Positions 27,753 through 36,992 of a stretch of DNA of 41,469 nucleotides are shown here, in pieces. Every line of letters begins with the position of its first letter. The stretch's first letter is position 1. The position numbers and the translations under genes are program-made. The stretch spans positions 1 through 41,469 of the forward strand of contig JAHFGX010000010.1 in assembly GCA_023247215.1 (NCBI GenBank). The letters run 5' to 3'. A model generated the notes under the pieces. It was not told the DNA's origin and searched no databases. It was given only the letters and a program-made list of their open reading frames with translations. The DNA is from Candidatus Omnitrophota bacterium (GTDB lineage: Bacteria; Omnitrophota; Gorgyraeia; Aquiviventales; Aquiviventaceae).

Positions 27753-28223
27753 ATGCAGATTTCGGAATTCGTGGACGAACGCGCGGTCAGCTGTGAACTA
27801 ACAGGCACCAATAAAGAAGGCATCATCCGCGAGTTGGTCGGCTTGCTGGTGCGCTCCGGCGCCATCAAGGATCGGGATGCGGGCAAGCTGCTCCAAATCC
27901 TGCTGGAGCGGGAGGCGCTCGGCTCCACGGGCATCGGACAAGGGGTCGCGATTCCGCACGGGAAAACCGACTGCGTCCAGACCTTGGTCGGCGCCGTGGG
28001 CGTGGCCCGATCGGGCGTGAATTTTGACTCGTTGGACGGCGAGACGGCCCACATCTTTTTCTTGCTGGTCGCCCCGCAGGATTCCGCCGGCCCCCATCTG
28101 AAGGCGCTCGCCCGGATTTCCCGCCTGCTCAAAGAGAAGCATTTCCGCGACAGCCTGCGCAACGCGAAAGACGAGAAGACGCTCATCAAGATCATCCGAG
28201 ACGAGGACCAGCGCCGCCACTAA
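27753..28223 (+). CDS. ptsN: PTS EIIA, fructose/PtsN type (regulatory)
   Basis: A 156-residue single-domain EIIA. The phosphorylated histidine is His69 in the motif GVAIPHGK, and ALGSTGIGQG before it is typical of the EIIA-Ntr/fructose family. No EIIB or EIIC is encoded in the window, whereas HPr and EI are 3.4 kb downstream, so this is more likely a regulatory phosphorelay output than a sugar transporter component. The target is unknown; in other bacteria PtsN acts on potassium transport and carbon-nitrogen balance. GAGG about 12 bases upstream is a weak ribosome site. The tRNA element E3 ends 50 bases before it. Confidence 0.88.
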   Translation: MQISEFVDERAVSCELTGTNKEGIIRELVGLLVRSGAIKDRDAGKLLQILLEREALGSTGIGQGVAIPHGKTDCVQTLVGAVGVARSGVNFDSLDGETAHIFFLLVAPQDSAGPHLKALARISRLLKEKHFRDSLRNAKDEKTLIKIIRDEDQRRH

Positions 28224-28280
28224 CGCCAGGGCGGCTGGAGCCGGTCGTTCCATCCCCCCGCGTTTTCCCGCACCCATCCG

Positions 28281-29579
28281 ATGAGCGTGTTGAAGTGGTT
28301 TTATCCCGGCATGAAGATCAAGCGGTGGCTGGTGTTGGCCCTGCTTGGGATGCTGCTGTTGATGCTGGGCTCCGCCCTGTTGCCCGCGGAGAACCGCGTG
28401 TGGATCCGCCTGGCCAGCCTCATCATTCTCGGGACCGGCATCGGGGCGATCATCACCGGGGTGGTGGGGGCCGTGCGCTCGCTGCTGGATGTGGTCTCCC
28501 CGGTCCCCCAGCGCGACCTGGTGGAGCTGGTCTTCCAGCGCCGGCACCTGGAGAAAGGGCCGCGCCTGGTGGCCATCGGCGGCGGGACGGGCCTGTCCAC
28601 GTTGCTGCACGGCTTGAAGTCCTACACGAACAATCTCACCGCCATCGTGACCGTGGCCGACGACGGCGGCAGCTCCGGGCGGCTGCGCGAGGAGTTCGGG
28701 GTGCTGCCGCCCGGCGACATCCGCAACTGCCTGGTGGCGCTCGCCGACACCGAGCCGCTGATGCAGCAGCTCTTCCAATACCGCTTTACCCAGGGCTCGG
28801 CCCTCCAGGGGCACAGCTTCGGCAACCTGTTTCTCACCGCCATGACCCAAATCACCGGCGATTTCGAGACGGCGGTGCGCGCCTCCAGCAAAGTGCTGGC
28901 CATTCGGGGACGGGTGGTGCCCGCCACGTGCGACCGGGTGCGCTTGGCGGCGGAGCATGAAGACGGCTCGGTGACGATCGGGGAATCGCGGATTACCGAA
29001 TCGCCGGTGCCCATCCGGCGCGTCTACCTGGAGCCGGCGCGGTGCCAGCCGACCAGCGATGCGATTGACGCCATCCGCGAGGCCGACGCCATCGTTCTCG
29101 GCCCGGGTTCGCTCTACACCAGCATCATTCCGAACCTGCTGGTGGAGGGCATGGCGGATGCGGTCGTGCAATCGCGGGCGCTGAAGATTTATGTCTGCAA
29201 CGTGATGACCCAGTTCCGAGAAACTTCGGGCTTCAAGGCCAGCGACCATGTGCGGGTCCTCGTGGCGCACACCAATCCCGGCATCCTCCATGTGTGCATC
29301 GTGAACACCCGGCCGGTGCCCGGCGAGTTCCTGGAAAAATACCGCAAGGAAGAGGCCTTCCCGGTGGAGCCGGATGCCGACCACATCCGGTCGCTGGGCT
29401 ACCAAGTCATGCCGGAGGCGCTCATGAGCGCGCAGAACTACGTGCGCCACGATCCGGACCGGTTAGCCAAGCTGATCATCCAGCTGACGATGGGCATCCG
29501 GCGCCAGGGCCATGCCGCCGCCGTGCCGACGGCTCCGGCCGGGCCGCAGGCATCGCTGCGTCCGGTCAGCTCGCCGTGA
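28281..29579 (+). CDS. YvcK/CofD-family protein (gluconeogenesis factor-like) with membrane anchor
   Basis: Residues 1-75 hold two membrane helices (about 16-34 and 43-64) that Bacillus YvcK lacks. The YvcK domain then begins: VAIGGGTGLSTLLHGLK (98-113), TVADDGGSSGRLREEFG (124-140), PPGDIRNC, and SLYTSIIPNLLV further on. YvcK proteins bind UDP-GlcNAc and are needed for growth on gluconeogenic carbon and for cell-wall homeostasis. Placement between PTS EIIA and a GH57 enzyme and upstream of HPr/EI fits a carbon-flux control cassette. Length is 432 residues. The stop overlaps a possible GTG start of the GH57 gene. Confidence 0.88.
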   Translation: MSVLKWFYPGMKIKRWLVLALLGMLLLMLGSALLPAENRVWIRLASLIILGTGIGAIITGVVGAVRSLLDVVSPVPQRDLVELVFQRRHLEKGPRLVAIGGGTGLSTLLHGLKSYTNNLTAIVTVADDGGSSGRLREEFGVLPPGDIRNCLVALADTEPLMQQLFQYRFTQGSALQGHSFGNLFLTAMTQITGDFETAVRASSKVLAIRGRVVPATCDRVRLAAEHEDGSVTIGESRITESPVPIRRVYLEPARCQPTSDAIDAIREADAIVLGPGSLYTSIIPNLLVEGMADAVVQSRALKIYVCNVMTQFRETSGFKASDHVRVLVAHTNPGILHVCIVNTRPVPGEFLEKYRKEEAFPVEPDADHIRSLGYQVMPEALMSAQNYVRHDPDRLAKLIIQLTMGIRRQGHAAAVPTAPAGPQASLRPVSSP

Positions 29580-29587
29580 GTGGCGGC

Positions 29588-31588
29588 ATGGAGGGGCGCG
29601 TCTCCTTGTTGATGGCGATGCACTGCCATCAACCGGTGGGGAATTTCGATTTCGTCTTCGAACGCGCAGTGCGCGACGCGTACGAGCCGTTTCTGGACGT
29701 GCTGGACCGGCATCGCGGCATCCGCTTGTCATTACATTACAGCGGGCCGCTGCTCGAATGGTTCCAGGCGCATTGCCCGCGCCTCTTGACCCGGCTGAAG
29801 GGGTTCGTGCGCCGCGGGCAAGTGGAGCTGTTGAGCTCGGGCTGGTACGAACCGATCCTGGCGATCCTGCCGGAGGCGGACCGGGACGGGCAATTGCGCG
29901 GCATGCAAGCGCTGCTGCGCCGGCACGTGGGCGTGCGGGCCGAGGGTGCGTGGCTGACGGAGCGCGTTTGGGAGCCGGATCTGCCTGACGCGCTGGCGCG
30001 CAACGGCCTGCGCTACACGCTGGTGGACGTCAACCACTTCCGCCCGGCGCGCGCGACGCTGCCGCCGGGGCTCCAGGTCGAAGACGAGGACGGATGGGAC
30101 GTGCTCGGCTGTTATGCGACCGATCACGGCGGATGGCCGCTGATCGTCTTTCCCGCGTCCCGGCGCCTGCGGTATTGGCTGCCGTTCCAAAAGGTGGGGC
30201 GCACCATCGAGTTTTTGAAGGGGCTCCGCCGGCCGGAGCCGGTCGCCATCACCTTCGCCGACGACGGCGAGAAGTTCGGGTTATGGCCCACGACGCATGC
30301 GTGGGTGTACGAGCGCGGCTGGCTCGAAGAATTTTTCTCGGCGCTGGAGGCGGAATCGTCCTGGCTGACCACGGAGACTTTTTCCCGCTACCTCTCGCAT
30401 GCCCGGCCGGACGGCCAGGTGTACCTGCCGTGCGCGAGCTACGACGAGATGCTGGAGTGGTCGCAAGGGTCGTTTCGGAATTTCTTCCTCCGCTATCCTG
30501 AGGCGAATGCGATCTATCAGAAGATGCTGGATCTGAGCCGGCGGCTGCGCCGCCACCCACGCGTGACACCGACGCTGACCCGCGCCAGGCGCGAGCTCTA
30601 CCAGGGGCAGTGCAATGACGCCTACTGGCATGGAGTCTTTGGCGGCCTGTATCTGGGCAATCTGCGCCGGGCCGTGTATCGGCATCTCATCACGGCGGAC
30701 CATCTGCTCGGCCGGGCCGAGCCGGGCCGGCGGCGGTGGGACGCGCGCGACGTGGACGGCGACGGCCAGGCCGAGATCCTGCTGCGGGGGCACGACCTGC
30801 AGGCGGTGGTGGATCCATCCGCCGGCGGCACGGTGACCGAGCTGGACTGCTTCAGCCGGGCGATCAACGTGCTGGATACGCTGACGCGCCGGCCGGAGCC
30901 GTATCACCGCAAGCTGACCGAGGCGGCCGCGCCGGTGGCGTTGGGAGCCGGCGACGCCTCGGCGTTGAGCATCCACGACATCGTGCGCGTGAAGGAGCCG
31001 GGGTTGGGGCAGCGGCTGGCGTACGATGCGCATCGCCGGAGCGGGTTCGTGGACTACCTGTTGCCGAAGATGCCCTCGCTGGCGGAGCTGCAGGCCGGCA
31101 CATGGGAAGCCGCCCGCCTGTTTCCCGACGGCCCCTGGACCACGCCGCGGAACGCGGCCGCGAGCTCGAAGGCCGAGACGCGCGTGCGCCTGCGCCGCCC
31201 GGCCGGGGCCGGGCGGCTTCAGAAGACCGTCGCGGTGTCCGGGAGTTCGCGGCGGATTCGGTTCGAGTACGCGCTCGAGGGAGTCGAGGCGCCGGTCGTG
31301 GGGCTCGAATGGACGCTGGGACTGCGCGATGAGCGCTGGCTGGAAGCCGGGGACCGCCGGAACGCGAGCGAGTTTACGGTACAGGACCGCTCGGCCGGCG
31401 TGTCGGTGACGATGCGGGCGGACCCGCCGGGCTCGCTGGCGCACTTTCCGATTGAGACGATTTCAGAGTCAGAGGAAGGGCTGGAGCGGACCTGGCAGGG
31501 GTTGGCGACGGTGTGGTTGTGGGAGGTCGCCCGCCGCAGCCCGTGGCGATGCCGGCTGGACTGGACGATTGAAACGGTGACTCGATAA
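29588..31588 (+). CDS. GH57 4-alpha-glucanotransferase/alpha-amylase
   Basis: GH57 enzymes transfer or hydrolyse alpha-1,4-glucan chains, usually in glycogen metabolism. The N-terminal (beta/alpha)7 domain has MHCHQPVGNF (His12, His14), GAWLTERVWEPDL with the presumed nucleophile Glu125, and FADDGEKFG with the acid/base Asp at 225-226. YLPCASYDEMLEWS and CNDAYWHGVFGGLYL match the DUF1925 region. The C-terminal half (about 360-666, starting WDARDVDGDGQAEILLRG) matches DUF1926. The architecture and length of 666 residues fit the Thermococcus-type glucanotransferase. ATG 29588 reproduces the family N-terminus; GTG 29576, overlapping the yvcK stop as GTGA, is the alternative. The stop overlaps the HPr start (TAATG). 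Confidence 0.88.
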   Translation: MEGRVSLLMAMHCHQPVGNFDFVFERAVRDAYEPFLDVLDRHRGIRLSLHYSGPLLEWFQAHCPRLLTRLKGFVRRGQVELLSSGWYEPILAILPEADRDGQLRGMQALLRRHVGVRAEGAWLTERVWEPDLPDALARNGLRYTLVDVNHFRPARATLPPGLQVEDEDGWDVLGCYATDHGGWPLIVFPASRRLRYWLPFQKVGRTIEFLKGLRRPEPVAITFADDGEKFGLWPTTHAWVYERGWLEEFFSALEAESSWLTTETFSRYLSHARPDGQVYLPCASYDEMLEWSQGSFRNFFLRYPEANAIYQKMLDLSRRLRRHPRVTPTLTRARRELYQGQCNDAYWHGVFGGLYLGNLRRAVYRHLITADHLLGRAEPGRRRWDARDVDGDGQAEILLRGHDLQAVVDPSAGGTVTELDCFSRAINVLDTLTRRPEPYHRKLTEAAAPVALGAGDASALSIHDIVRVKEPGLGQRLAYDAHRRSGFVDYLLPKMPSLAELQAGTWEAARLFPDGPWTTPRNAAASSKAETRVRLRRPAGAGRLQKTVAVSGSSRRIRFEYALEGVEAPVVGLEWTLGLRDERWLEAGDRRNASEFTVQDRSAGVSVTMRADPPGSLAHFPIETISESEEGLERTWQGLATVWLWEVARRSPWRCRLDWTIETVTR

Positions 31589-31878
31589 TGCCGCTGGTGC
31601 AGCGCACGCTCACGATTTTGCATCGCCAGGGTTTGCACGCCCGGCCCGCCGCGCTCTTCGTGAAGATGGCGAACCGGTTTGCCAGCCAGGTCACGGTCCG
31701 AAAAGGCCGCAAGAGCGTGGACGGCAAATCCATCATGGGGCTGCTGACATTGGCCGCCCAGCCCGGCTCCCGCCTCACCCTGATCGTGAACGGCCCGGAT
31801 GCGCGGGAGGCGCTGGACGCGCTCGCCCGGTTGGTCACCGAACCGCTCTCAGAGACGCCGGCCCCCAAGGAATTTTGA
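31588..31878 (+). CDS. ptsH: Phosphocarrier protein HPr
   Basis: A 96-residue HPr. The phosphorylated histidine is His17 in GLHARPAA. The region KSIMGLLTL holds Ser48, aligned with the regulatory serine phosphorylated by HPr kinase in Firmicutes and many other phyla, so serine-level regulation is possible; no hprK lies in the window. The start overlaps the GH57 stop (TAATG), and the EI gene begins within a few bases of its stop. A short C-terminal tail (SETPAPKEF) exceeds the usual 85-90 residues. Confidence 0.94.
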   Translation: MPLVQRTLTILHRQGLHARPAALFVKMANRFASQVTVRKGRKSVDGKSIMGLLTLAAQPGSRLTLIVNGPDAREALDALARLVTEPLSETPAPKEF

Positions 31879-31886
31879 GTCGCGAG

Positions 31887-33629
31887 ATGATGCTGATTAA
31901 AGGGATCCCCGCCTCGCCGGGCATCGCCATCGGGACGGTAATGCTGTTCGACTCGGAGGAGATCCTGGTGCCGCGTCGCCCGATCACCGAGGAGCAGATC
32001 CCGCATGAGATCCTGCGGTTCGAAGAGGCGCTCATCCAGACCCGGCACCAGATCCTCGCGATCCAGCACCGGCTGGCGGATGAAATGGGGCAGGAGCACG
32101 CCGAGATCTTCAACGCCCACCTGCTGGTCCTGGAAGACCAGTCGCTCCGGGAAGAGATCCTGACCGGCCTGAAGGGCCAGCGGCTCAACGTCGAAGCCAT
32201 CTTCAACGACGTGGTGGTGCGGCACCTGCGCGCCTTCGCCCGGACCGAGGACGAGTATCTCCGCGACCGCACCGCCGACATCGAAGACGTCCGCAAGCGG
32301 GTGCTGCGCAACCTGCTGGGCCGGCAGCCGGCGCCGCTCTCGCAGATGCAGGAGCCGGTCGTCGTCGTGGCCCACGACTTGGCCCCCTCCGAAACCGCGC
32401 TGATGCACAAACAGCACGTGCTCGCGCTGGTGATGGACATCGGCGGGCGGACCGGCCATACGGCCATCATGGCCAAGTCCCTGGAGATCCCCGCGGTGGT
32501 TGGGACGCAATCCGCGACCAAACGGATCAAGAAGGGCGACCGCGTGGTCGTGGACGGGGTGCGGGGCGAGGTGGTGGTGGACCCGGATGCGGCGACCATC
32601 CAGCGGTACGAAGTCGAGCAGCGCCGGCTGCAGGAGATCAACCGCAAGCTTCTGCAGTTGAAGTCGCTGCCGGCCCAAACGCTGGACGGACGCCGGGTGA
32701 TCCTGTCCGCGAATATCGAGCTGCCGGATGAGATCCCGTCGGTGATCGCGCACGGGGCCGAGGGAATCGGCCTCTACCGGACGGAATTCTTCTATCTCAA
32801 TCGGGCCGACCTGCCGTCGGAGGAAGTGCAGTTTCAGGCCTACAAGTCGGTGGCGGAGCGGATGAAGCCGCATTCGGTCATCGTCCGGACGGTGGACCTG
32901 GGCGGCGACAAATTTCTCTCGCACCTGAACCTGCCCTCGGAAATGAACCCCTTCATGGGCTGGCGGGCCATCCGGTTCAGCCTGGCGCGGCCGGACATCT
33001 TCCGCATCCAGCTGCGCGCCATTCTCCGCGCCAGCGCGTTTGGGAATTTGAAGCTGATGTTCCCAATGATCTCCGGCGTGGATGAGCTGCGGCGTGCCCG
33101 GGAAATCCTGCAGGAGGTGAAAGTGGAGTTGTTGCGGGAACGGCATCCATTCTCCACGGACATGGAGGTCGGCGCGATGATCGAGGTGCCCTCCGCCGCG
33201 CTGACCTGCGACCTGCTGGCCGACCAGGTGAAATTTTTCTCCATCGGGACGAACGATCTCATCCAGTACGCCCTCGCGGTGGACCGGGTGAATGAAAAGA
33301 TCGCCTACCTGTATGAGCCGACCCATCCGGCGGTCATCCGGCTGATCAAGCAGATCATTGACGCCGGGCATGCGGCCGGGATCTGGGTGGGCATGTGCGG
33401 CGAGATGGCCGGAGAGCCGGCGCTGGCGCTGCTGCTGCTGGGGTTGGGGTTGGATGAGTTTTCCACCTCGCCGGGCCAGCTACCCATCATCAAGAAAGTC
33501 ATCCGCACGGTCGAGCACCGCGCCGCGCAGGCCATCGCGCAGCAGGCGCTCACCCTGCACACCGGCAAAGAGGTGGAAGAGTTTCTGGCCGCGCACTTGC
33601 GGCAGTTGGTGCCGGAACTGGCGGAATGA
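31887..33629 (+). CDS. ptsI: PTS enzyme I (phosphoenolpyruvate-protein phosphotransferase)
   Basis: Transfers phosphate from PEP to HPr. The N-terminus (LIKGIPASPGIAIG) is the usual EI start. The phosphorylated His191 is in GGRTGHTAIMAKS. The PEP-binding barrel follows with GIGLYRTEFFY, RTVDLGGDK, MFPMI, GAMIEVPSA, FSIGTNDLIQY and GMCGEMAG with the active-site Cys. Length of 580 residues is normal. ATG 31887 is preferred over the in-frame TTG at 31875, which would overlap the HPr stop. No permease genes follow, so the phosphorelay probably serves PtsN and regulation. Confidence 0.94.
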   Translation: MMLIKGIPASPGIAIGTVMLFDSEEILVPRRPITEEQIPHEILRFEEALIQTRHQILAIQHRLADEMGQEHAEIFNAHLLVLEDQSLREEILTGLKGQRLNVEAIFNDVVVRHLRAFARTEDEYLRDRTADIEDVRKRVLRNLLGRQPAPLSQMQEPVVVVAHDLAPSETALMHKQHVLALVMDIGGRTGHTAIMAKSLEIPAVVGTQSATKRIKKGDRVVVDGVRGEVVVDPDAATIQRYEVEQRRLQEINRKLLQLKSLPAQTLDGRRVILSANIELPDEIPSVIAHGAEGIGLYRTEFFYLNRADLPSEEVQFQAYKSVAERMKPHSVIVRTVDLGGDKFLSHLNLPSEMNPFMGWRAIRFSLARPDIFRIQLRAILRASAFGNLKLMFPMISGVDELRRAREILQEVKVELLRERHPFSTDMEVGAMIEVPSAALTCDLLADQVKFFSIGTNDLIQYALAVDRVNEKIAYLYEPTHPAVIRLIKQIIDAGHAAGIWVGMCGEMAGEPALALLLLGLGLDEFSTSPGQLPIIKKVIRTVEHRAAQAIAQQALTLHTGKEVEEFLAAHLRQLVPELAE

Positions 33630-33640
33630 TCCTTCGACGT

Positions 33641-33658
33641 GGCCGCCGGATAGCGGCC
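33641..33658 (+). other. Small hairpin after ptsI
   Basis: GGCCGC and GCGGCC are separated by CGGATA, giving a 6-bp GC stem with a 6-base loop 12 bases after the ptsI stop. There is no T-tract, so it is at best a weak terminator or an mRNA-end stabiliser. Confidence 0.35.
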
Positions 33659-33690
33659 TGGCTCAGGATCATGGTGAGCGGAGTCGAACC

Positions 33691-34485
33691 ATGACCTCGG
33701 CGGCTCGGCCCCGCGTTTCAGCGGTCCTGCTGGCGGCCGGGTACGGCACGCGGCTCTATCCGTTGACCAAGACCGTGTCCAAGGCCCTGCTGCCGATCGG
33801 GACGGGCGTGCTGCTGGATACGATCATGGCGCAGCTCAAGACGCTCGCGCCGCTGCGCAAGACGATCTTGATCAGCAACGCGCTCTTCTATGACGACTTT
33901 GCCGCCTGGCGGACGCGACGCCGCCTTCGCCGCGTGGTGCTGATGAATGACGGCAGCACGAGCCCGGAGAGCCGCCTGGGGGCCATCCGGGACTTAGCAC
34001 TGGCCTTGAAGCAGGTGCCTGCGGCGGATGACGTGCTGGTCCTCGGGACGGACAATCTCTTTACCTGGTCGCTGAAGGAAGTCACGGAGTTCGCCCAGAC
34101 GCGCCGGCCGGCCGTGACCGTGGCGGCCTACCGGCTGAGATCCAAAGCGCAGGCGCGGAAGCTTGCCGTGGTGGAGTTGGATGCGACCGGCCGCCTGACC
34201 CGGTTTGTCGAAAAGCCGGCCCGGCCGGTGTCCACGACGGTGGCGATGTGCGTCTATTATCTGCCGTCAGCCGCCCGTCCCCGGATCGCTGAGTTCTTGA
34301 GCGCAGGGCATCGAGGGGATGCGCCGGGATACTTTGTGGAGTGGCTCGTGCGTCGCGAAACCGTCTACGGGTTCGTAACGGGTGGAGAGTGGTTTGACGT
34401 GGGGTCCTATGCGGTGTACCGGAACGTCCGTGAGCGCTGGCGGCGTCGCCCGGCGCGCGTGGCCCCGGTTCGTCACGGTCATTAA
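33691..34485 (+). CDS. Sugar-phosphate nucleotidyltransferase
   Basis: Makes an NDP-sugar from NTP and a sugar 1-phosphate. The GT-A fold signature is LLAAGYGTRLYPLTK (13-27) with Lys31 in KALLPIG. LGTDNLF supplies the metal Asp, and FVEKPARP is the conserved second half of the active site. GGEWFDVGSYAVY near the end matches the usual W-x-D-[IV]-G motif. Length of 264 residues is at the short end of the RmlA/GalU/mannose-1-phosphate family, without the C-terminal left-handed helix. The specific nucleotide and sugar cannot be told. GGAG eight bases before ATG 33691 supports the start. Confidence 0.82.
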   Translation: MTSAARPRVSAVLLAAGYGTRLYPLTKTVSKALLPIGTGVLLDTIMAQLKTLAPLRKTILISNALFYDDFAAWRTRRRLRRVVLMNDGSTSPESRLGAIRDLALALKQVPAADDVLVLGTDNLFTWSLKEVTEFAQTRRPAVTVAAYRLRSKAQARKLAVVELDATGRLTRFVEKPARPVSTTVAMCVYYLPSAARPRIAEFLSAGHRGDAPGYFVEWLVRRETVYGFVTGGEWFDVGSYAVYRNVRERWRRRPARVAPVRHGH

Positions 34486-34497
34486 CAGGAGGCAAGG

Positions 34498-35646
34498 ATG
34501 TCACGGAAGCACTTGTTTACGTCGGAATCCGTCACCGAGGGGCACCCGGACAAGATCGCGGACCAGATTTCCGACGCGGTCCTGGACGCCATTTATGAGA
34601 AGGACCCCAACGGCCGCGTGGCGTGCGAGGCGCTGGTGACGACGGGCCTGGCCTTTGTGGCCGGGGAGATCACCACCTCCTGCTACATCGAGATCCCGCA
34701 GATCGTGCGGGAGACGATCCACAACATCGGCTACGTGGAGCCGGAGCACGGCTTCGCCTACAAGACCTGCGGGGTGACCACGGCCATCCAGTCGCAGTCG
34801 CCGGACATCGCGATGGGCGTGGACAAGGGCGGGGCCGGGGACCAGGGAATGATGTTCGGCTACGCCACCAACGAGACGCCCGAGTTCATGCCGCTGCCCA
34901 TTGTGCTGGCGCACCGCCTGGCGCGCCGGCTCTCCGAGGTGCGCCGGCAGCGCCTGGTGGACTACCTGCGCCCGGACGGCAAGACGCAGGTCACCGTGGA
35001 GTACCACGACGGGCACGTGGCCCGGCTGGAAGCGGTGGTGGTCAGCGCGCACCACAAAGCCGGCGTGCCGCTCTCACGGATCCGCTCCGACATGAAGCGC
35101 CTGGTCATCGAGCCCGTCGTCCCCAAGCACTGGCTGGACCGGCGGACCAAGATCTTCGTCAATCCCACCGGGCGGTTCGAGGTGGGCGGGCCGATGGGTG
35201 ACACGGGCCTGACGGGCCGGAAAATCATCATGGATACCTACGGCGGCGTCGTGGGGCACGGCGGCGGGGCGTTTTCCGGCAAAGACCCGACGAAGGTGGA
35301 CCGGTCCGCCGCCTACATGGCGCGCTACGTGGCCAAGAACCTGGTGGCGGCCGGGGTTGCGGACCGCTGCGAGATCCAGCTGGCCTATGCGATCGGCGTG
35401 GCCGAGCCGGTGTCCATTATGGTCGACACGCATGGAACCGGGAAGCTGCCTGAGCAGGCGGTCATCAAGGTCATCCGGGACACCTTCGACCTCACCCCGC
35501 TGGGCATCATCCGGACGCTCAAGCTGCGCCGGCCGATTTACCTGAAGACGGCCGCCTACGGCCACTTCGGGCGCGCGGAAGACGGGTTCACCTGGGAAGA
35601 GATGGACCGGGTCAACGACATCAAGCGGGCTGTTCGGCATCATTAA
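34498..35646 (+). CDS. metK: S-adenosylmethionine synthetase
   Basis: Makes SAM from methionine and [16 protein letters not shown] (15-27) binds ATP, GAGDQG is at 112-117, the [10 protein letters not shown] phosphate loop follows, and [10 protein letters not shown] is conserved. The length of 382 residues is normal. A strong AGGAGG lies six bases before the ATG. ahcY follows after a 25-base gap, giving a SAM synthesis and recycling pair. No SAM riboswitch is visible in the 12-base gap upstream, and the gene may be co-transcribed with the nucleotidyltransferase. Confidence 0.97.
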   Translation: MSRKHLFTSESVTEGHPDKIADQISDAVLDAIYEKDPNGRVACEALVTTGLAFVAGEITTSCYIEIPQIVRETIHNIGYVEPEHGFAYKTCGVTTAIQSQSPDIAMGVDKGGAGDQGMMFGYATNETPEFMPLPIVLAHRLARRLSEVRRQRLVDYLRPDGKTQVTVEYHDGHVARLEAVVVSAHHKAGVPLSRIRSDMKRLVIEPVVPKHWLDRRTKIFVNPTGRFEVGGPMGDTGLTGRKIIMDTYGGVVGHGGGAFSGKDPTKVDRSAAYMARYVAKNLVAAGVADRCEIQLAYAIGVAEPVSIMVDTHGTGKLPEQAVIKVIRDTFDLTPLGIIRTLKLRRPIYLKTAAYGHFGRAEDGFTWEEMDRVNDIKRAVRHH

Positions 35647-35671
35647 GCCGCAACCTCAGGGAGGAATGAAC

Positions 35672-36934
35672 GTGAATCGTCGTTTCCATGTGAAAGACCT
35701 GGCGCTCGCGAAGTCGGGCCGGGCGAAGATTGAGTGGGCGCAGGACCGGATGCCCGTCCTGCTGGCGATCCGCGAACGGGCCGCCCGCGCCAAGCCGCTG
35801 CAAGGCACGCGCATCGCGGCCTGCCTGCACGTGACGACCGAGACGGCGCACCTGATGCTGACCCTCAAGGCGGGCGGGGCGCAGGTGGCGCTGTGCGCCT
35901 CCAACCCCCTCTCCACGCAGGACGACATCGCGGCGAGCCTGGTGAAGGACTACGGGATCGCCGTCTATGCGGTGCGCGGCGAGAACCGGAAGACCTATTA
36001 TGAGCACATCACCGCCGTCCTCTCCATCTCCGCGCACCTGACGATGGACGACGGCGCGGACTTGGTGTCCTCGATCCACCGCGAGCCGGCGCGCTACGGC
36101 CGGGACATCCTCGGCGGAACGGAGGAGACGACGACCGGCGTGATCCGGCTGCGCAGCCTGGAGGCCCAGGGCAAGCTGCGCTACCCGGTCATCTCCGTGA
36201 ACGATGCGGACACGAAGCACATGTTCGACAACCGCTATGGCACGGGGCAGTCCACCATTGACGGCATCGTGCGCGCGACCAACTCCCTCCTGGCCGGGTC
36301 GGTCTTCGTGGTGTGCGGCTACGGATGGTGCGGCAAGGGGCTGTCCCAGCGGGCCCGGGGCATGGGCGCGCACGTGATCGTGACCGAAATCAACCCCACC
36401 CGCGCGCTCGAGGCGGTGATGGACGGCTTCCAGGTGATGAGCCTGAACGAGGCGGCCCGCGTCGGGGACATCTTCGTCACCGTCACCGGCTGCTCGGGTG
36501 TGATCCAGCGGCAGCATTTCCTGCGGATGAAGGACGGGGCGATCGTGGCCAACTCCGGCCACTTCGACGTCGAGATCGATCTGGCCGCGCTGAAGCAGTT
36601 GAGCCGATCGGATCGCATCGTGCGCAACAGCATCCACCAGTACGTGCTGAAGGGCGGGCGGCGGGTCAACGTGCTCGCGGAGGGGCGGCTGGTCAACCTG
36701 GCCTGCGCCGAGGGGCATCCCTCCACCGTGATGGACCTGTCGTTCTCCAACCAGGCGCTCTCGTCGGAATACCTGCGTCGGAACGCCACGCGGCTGGAGC
36801 GAAAGGTCTACCCGGTGCCGGCGGAGCTGGATCAGCGGATCGCGGCGATGAAGCTGAAGGCGCTGGGTGTGGCCATTGACCGGCTGAACGCGGCGCAGCG
36901 GAATTACTTATCGAGCTGGGAGGTGGGGACGTAA
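35672..36934 (+). CDS. ahcY: S-adenosylhomocysteine hydrolase
   Basis: Hydrolyses the methyltransferase by-product SAH to homocysteine and adenosine using tightly bound NAD. NDADTKHMFDNRYGTGQS carries the catalytic Lys/Asp pair, GYGWCGKG (216-223) is the NAD-binding Gly-rich turn, and NSGHFDVEID is a conserved substrate-domain segment. At about 420 residues it is the short form lacking the roughly 40-residue insertion of eukaryotic enzymes. The start is decided by spacing: AGGGAGGA ends directly at ATG 35666 but is seven bases from GTG 35672, so GTG is the likely start. Confidence 0.95.
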   Translation: MNRRFHVKDLALAKSGRAKIEWAQDRMPVLLAIRERAARAKPLQGTRIAACLHVTTETAHLMLTLKAGGAQVALCASNPLSTQDDIAASLVKDYGIAVYAVRGENRKTYYEHITAVLSISAHLTMDDGADLVSSIHREPARYGRDILGGTEETTTGVIRLRSLEAQGKLRYPVISVNDADTKHMFDNRYGTGQSTIDGIVRATNSLLAGSVFVVCGYGWCGKGLSQRARGMGAHVIVTEINPTRALEAVMDGFQVMSLNEAARVGDIFVTVTGCSGVIQRQHFLRMKDGAIVANSGHFDVEIDLAALKQLSRSDRIVRNSIHQYVLKGGRRVNVLAEGRLVNLACAEGHPSTVMDLSFSNQALSSEYLRRNATRLERKVYPVPAELDQRIAAMKLKALGVAIDRLNAAQRNYLSSWEVGT

Positions 36935-36948
36935 CTTCAGAACAAGAG

Positions 36949-36992
36949 AAGAAGTGTCAGACACTTTTTGGAAAAAGTGTCTGACACTTCTT
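36949..36992. repeat. Perfect long palindrome between ahcY and lptG (REP-like or two-way terminator)
   Basis: Two 21-base arms (36949-36969 and 36972-36992) are exact reverse complements around a GG centre. Each arm is itself a smaller palindrome, AAGTGTC-A-GACACTT, followed on the inside by T5 (or A5 on the other side). The inner T5 gives a terminator-like hairpin plus T-tract on each strand. It lies exactly in the convergent gap of ahcY and lptG, overlapping the lptG stop by two bases. Confidence 0.8.

Noticed and set aside
34486-35671. SAM or SAH riboswitch near metK and ahcY
   Set aside because: The gaps upstream of these genes are 12 and 25 bases and contain only ribosome binding sites.
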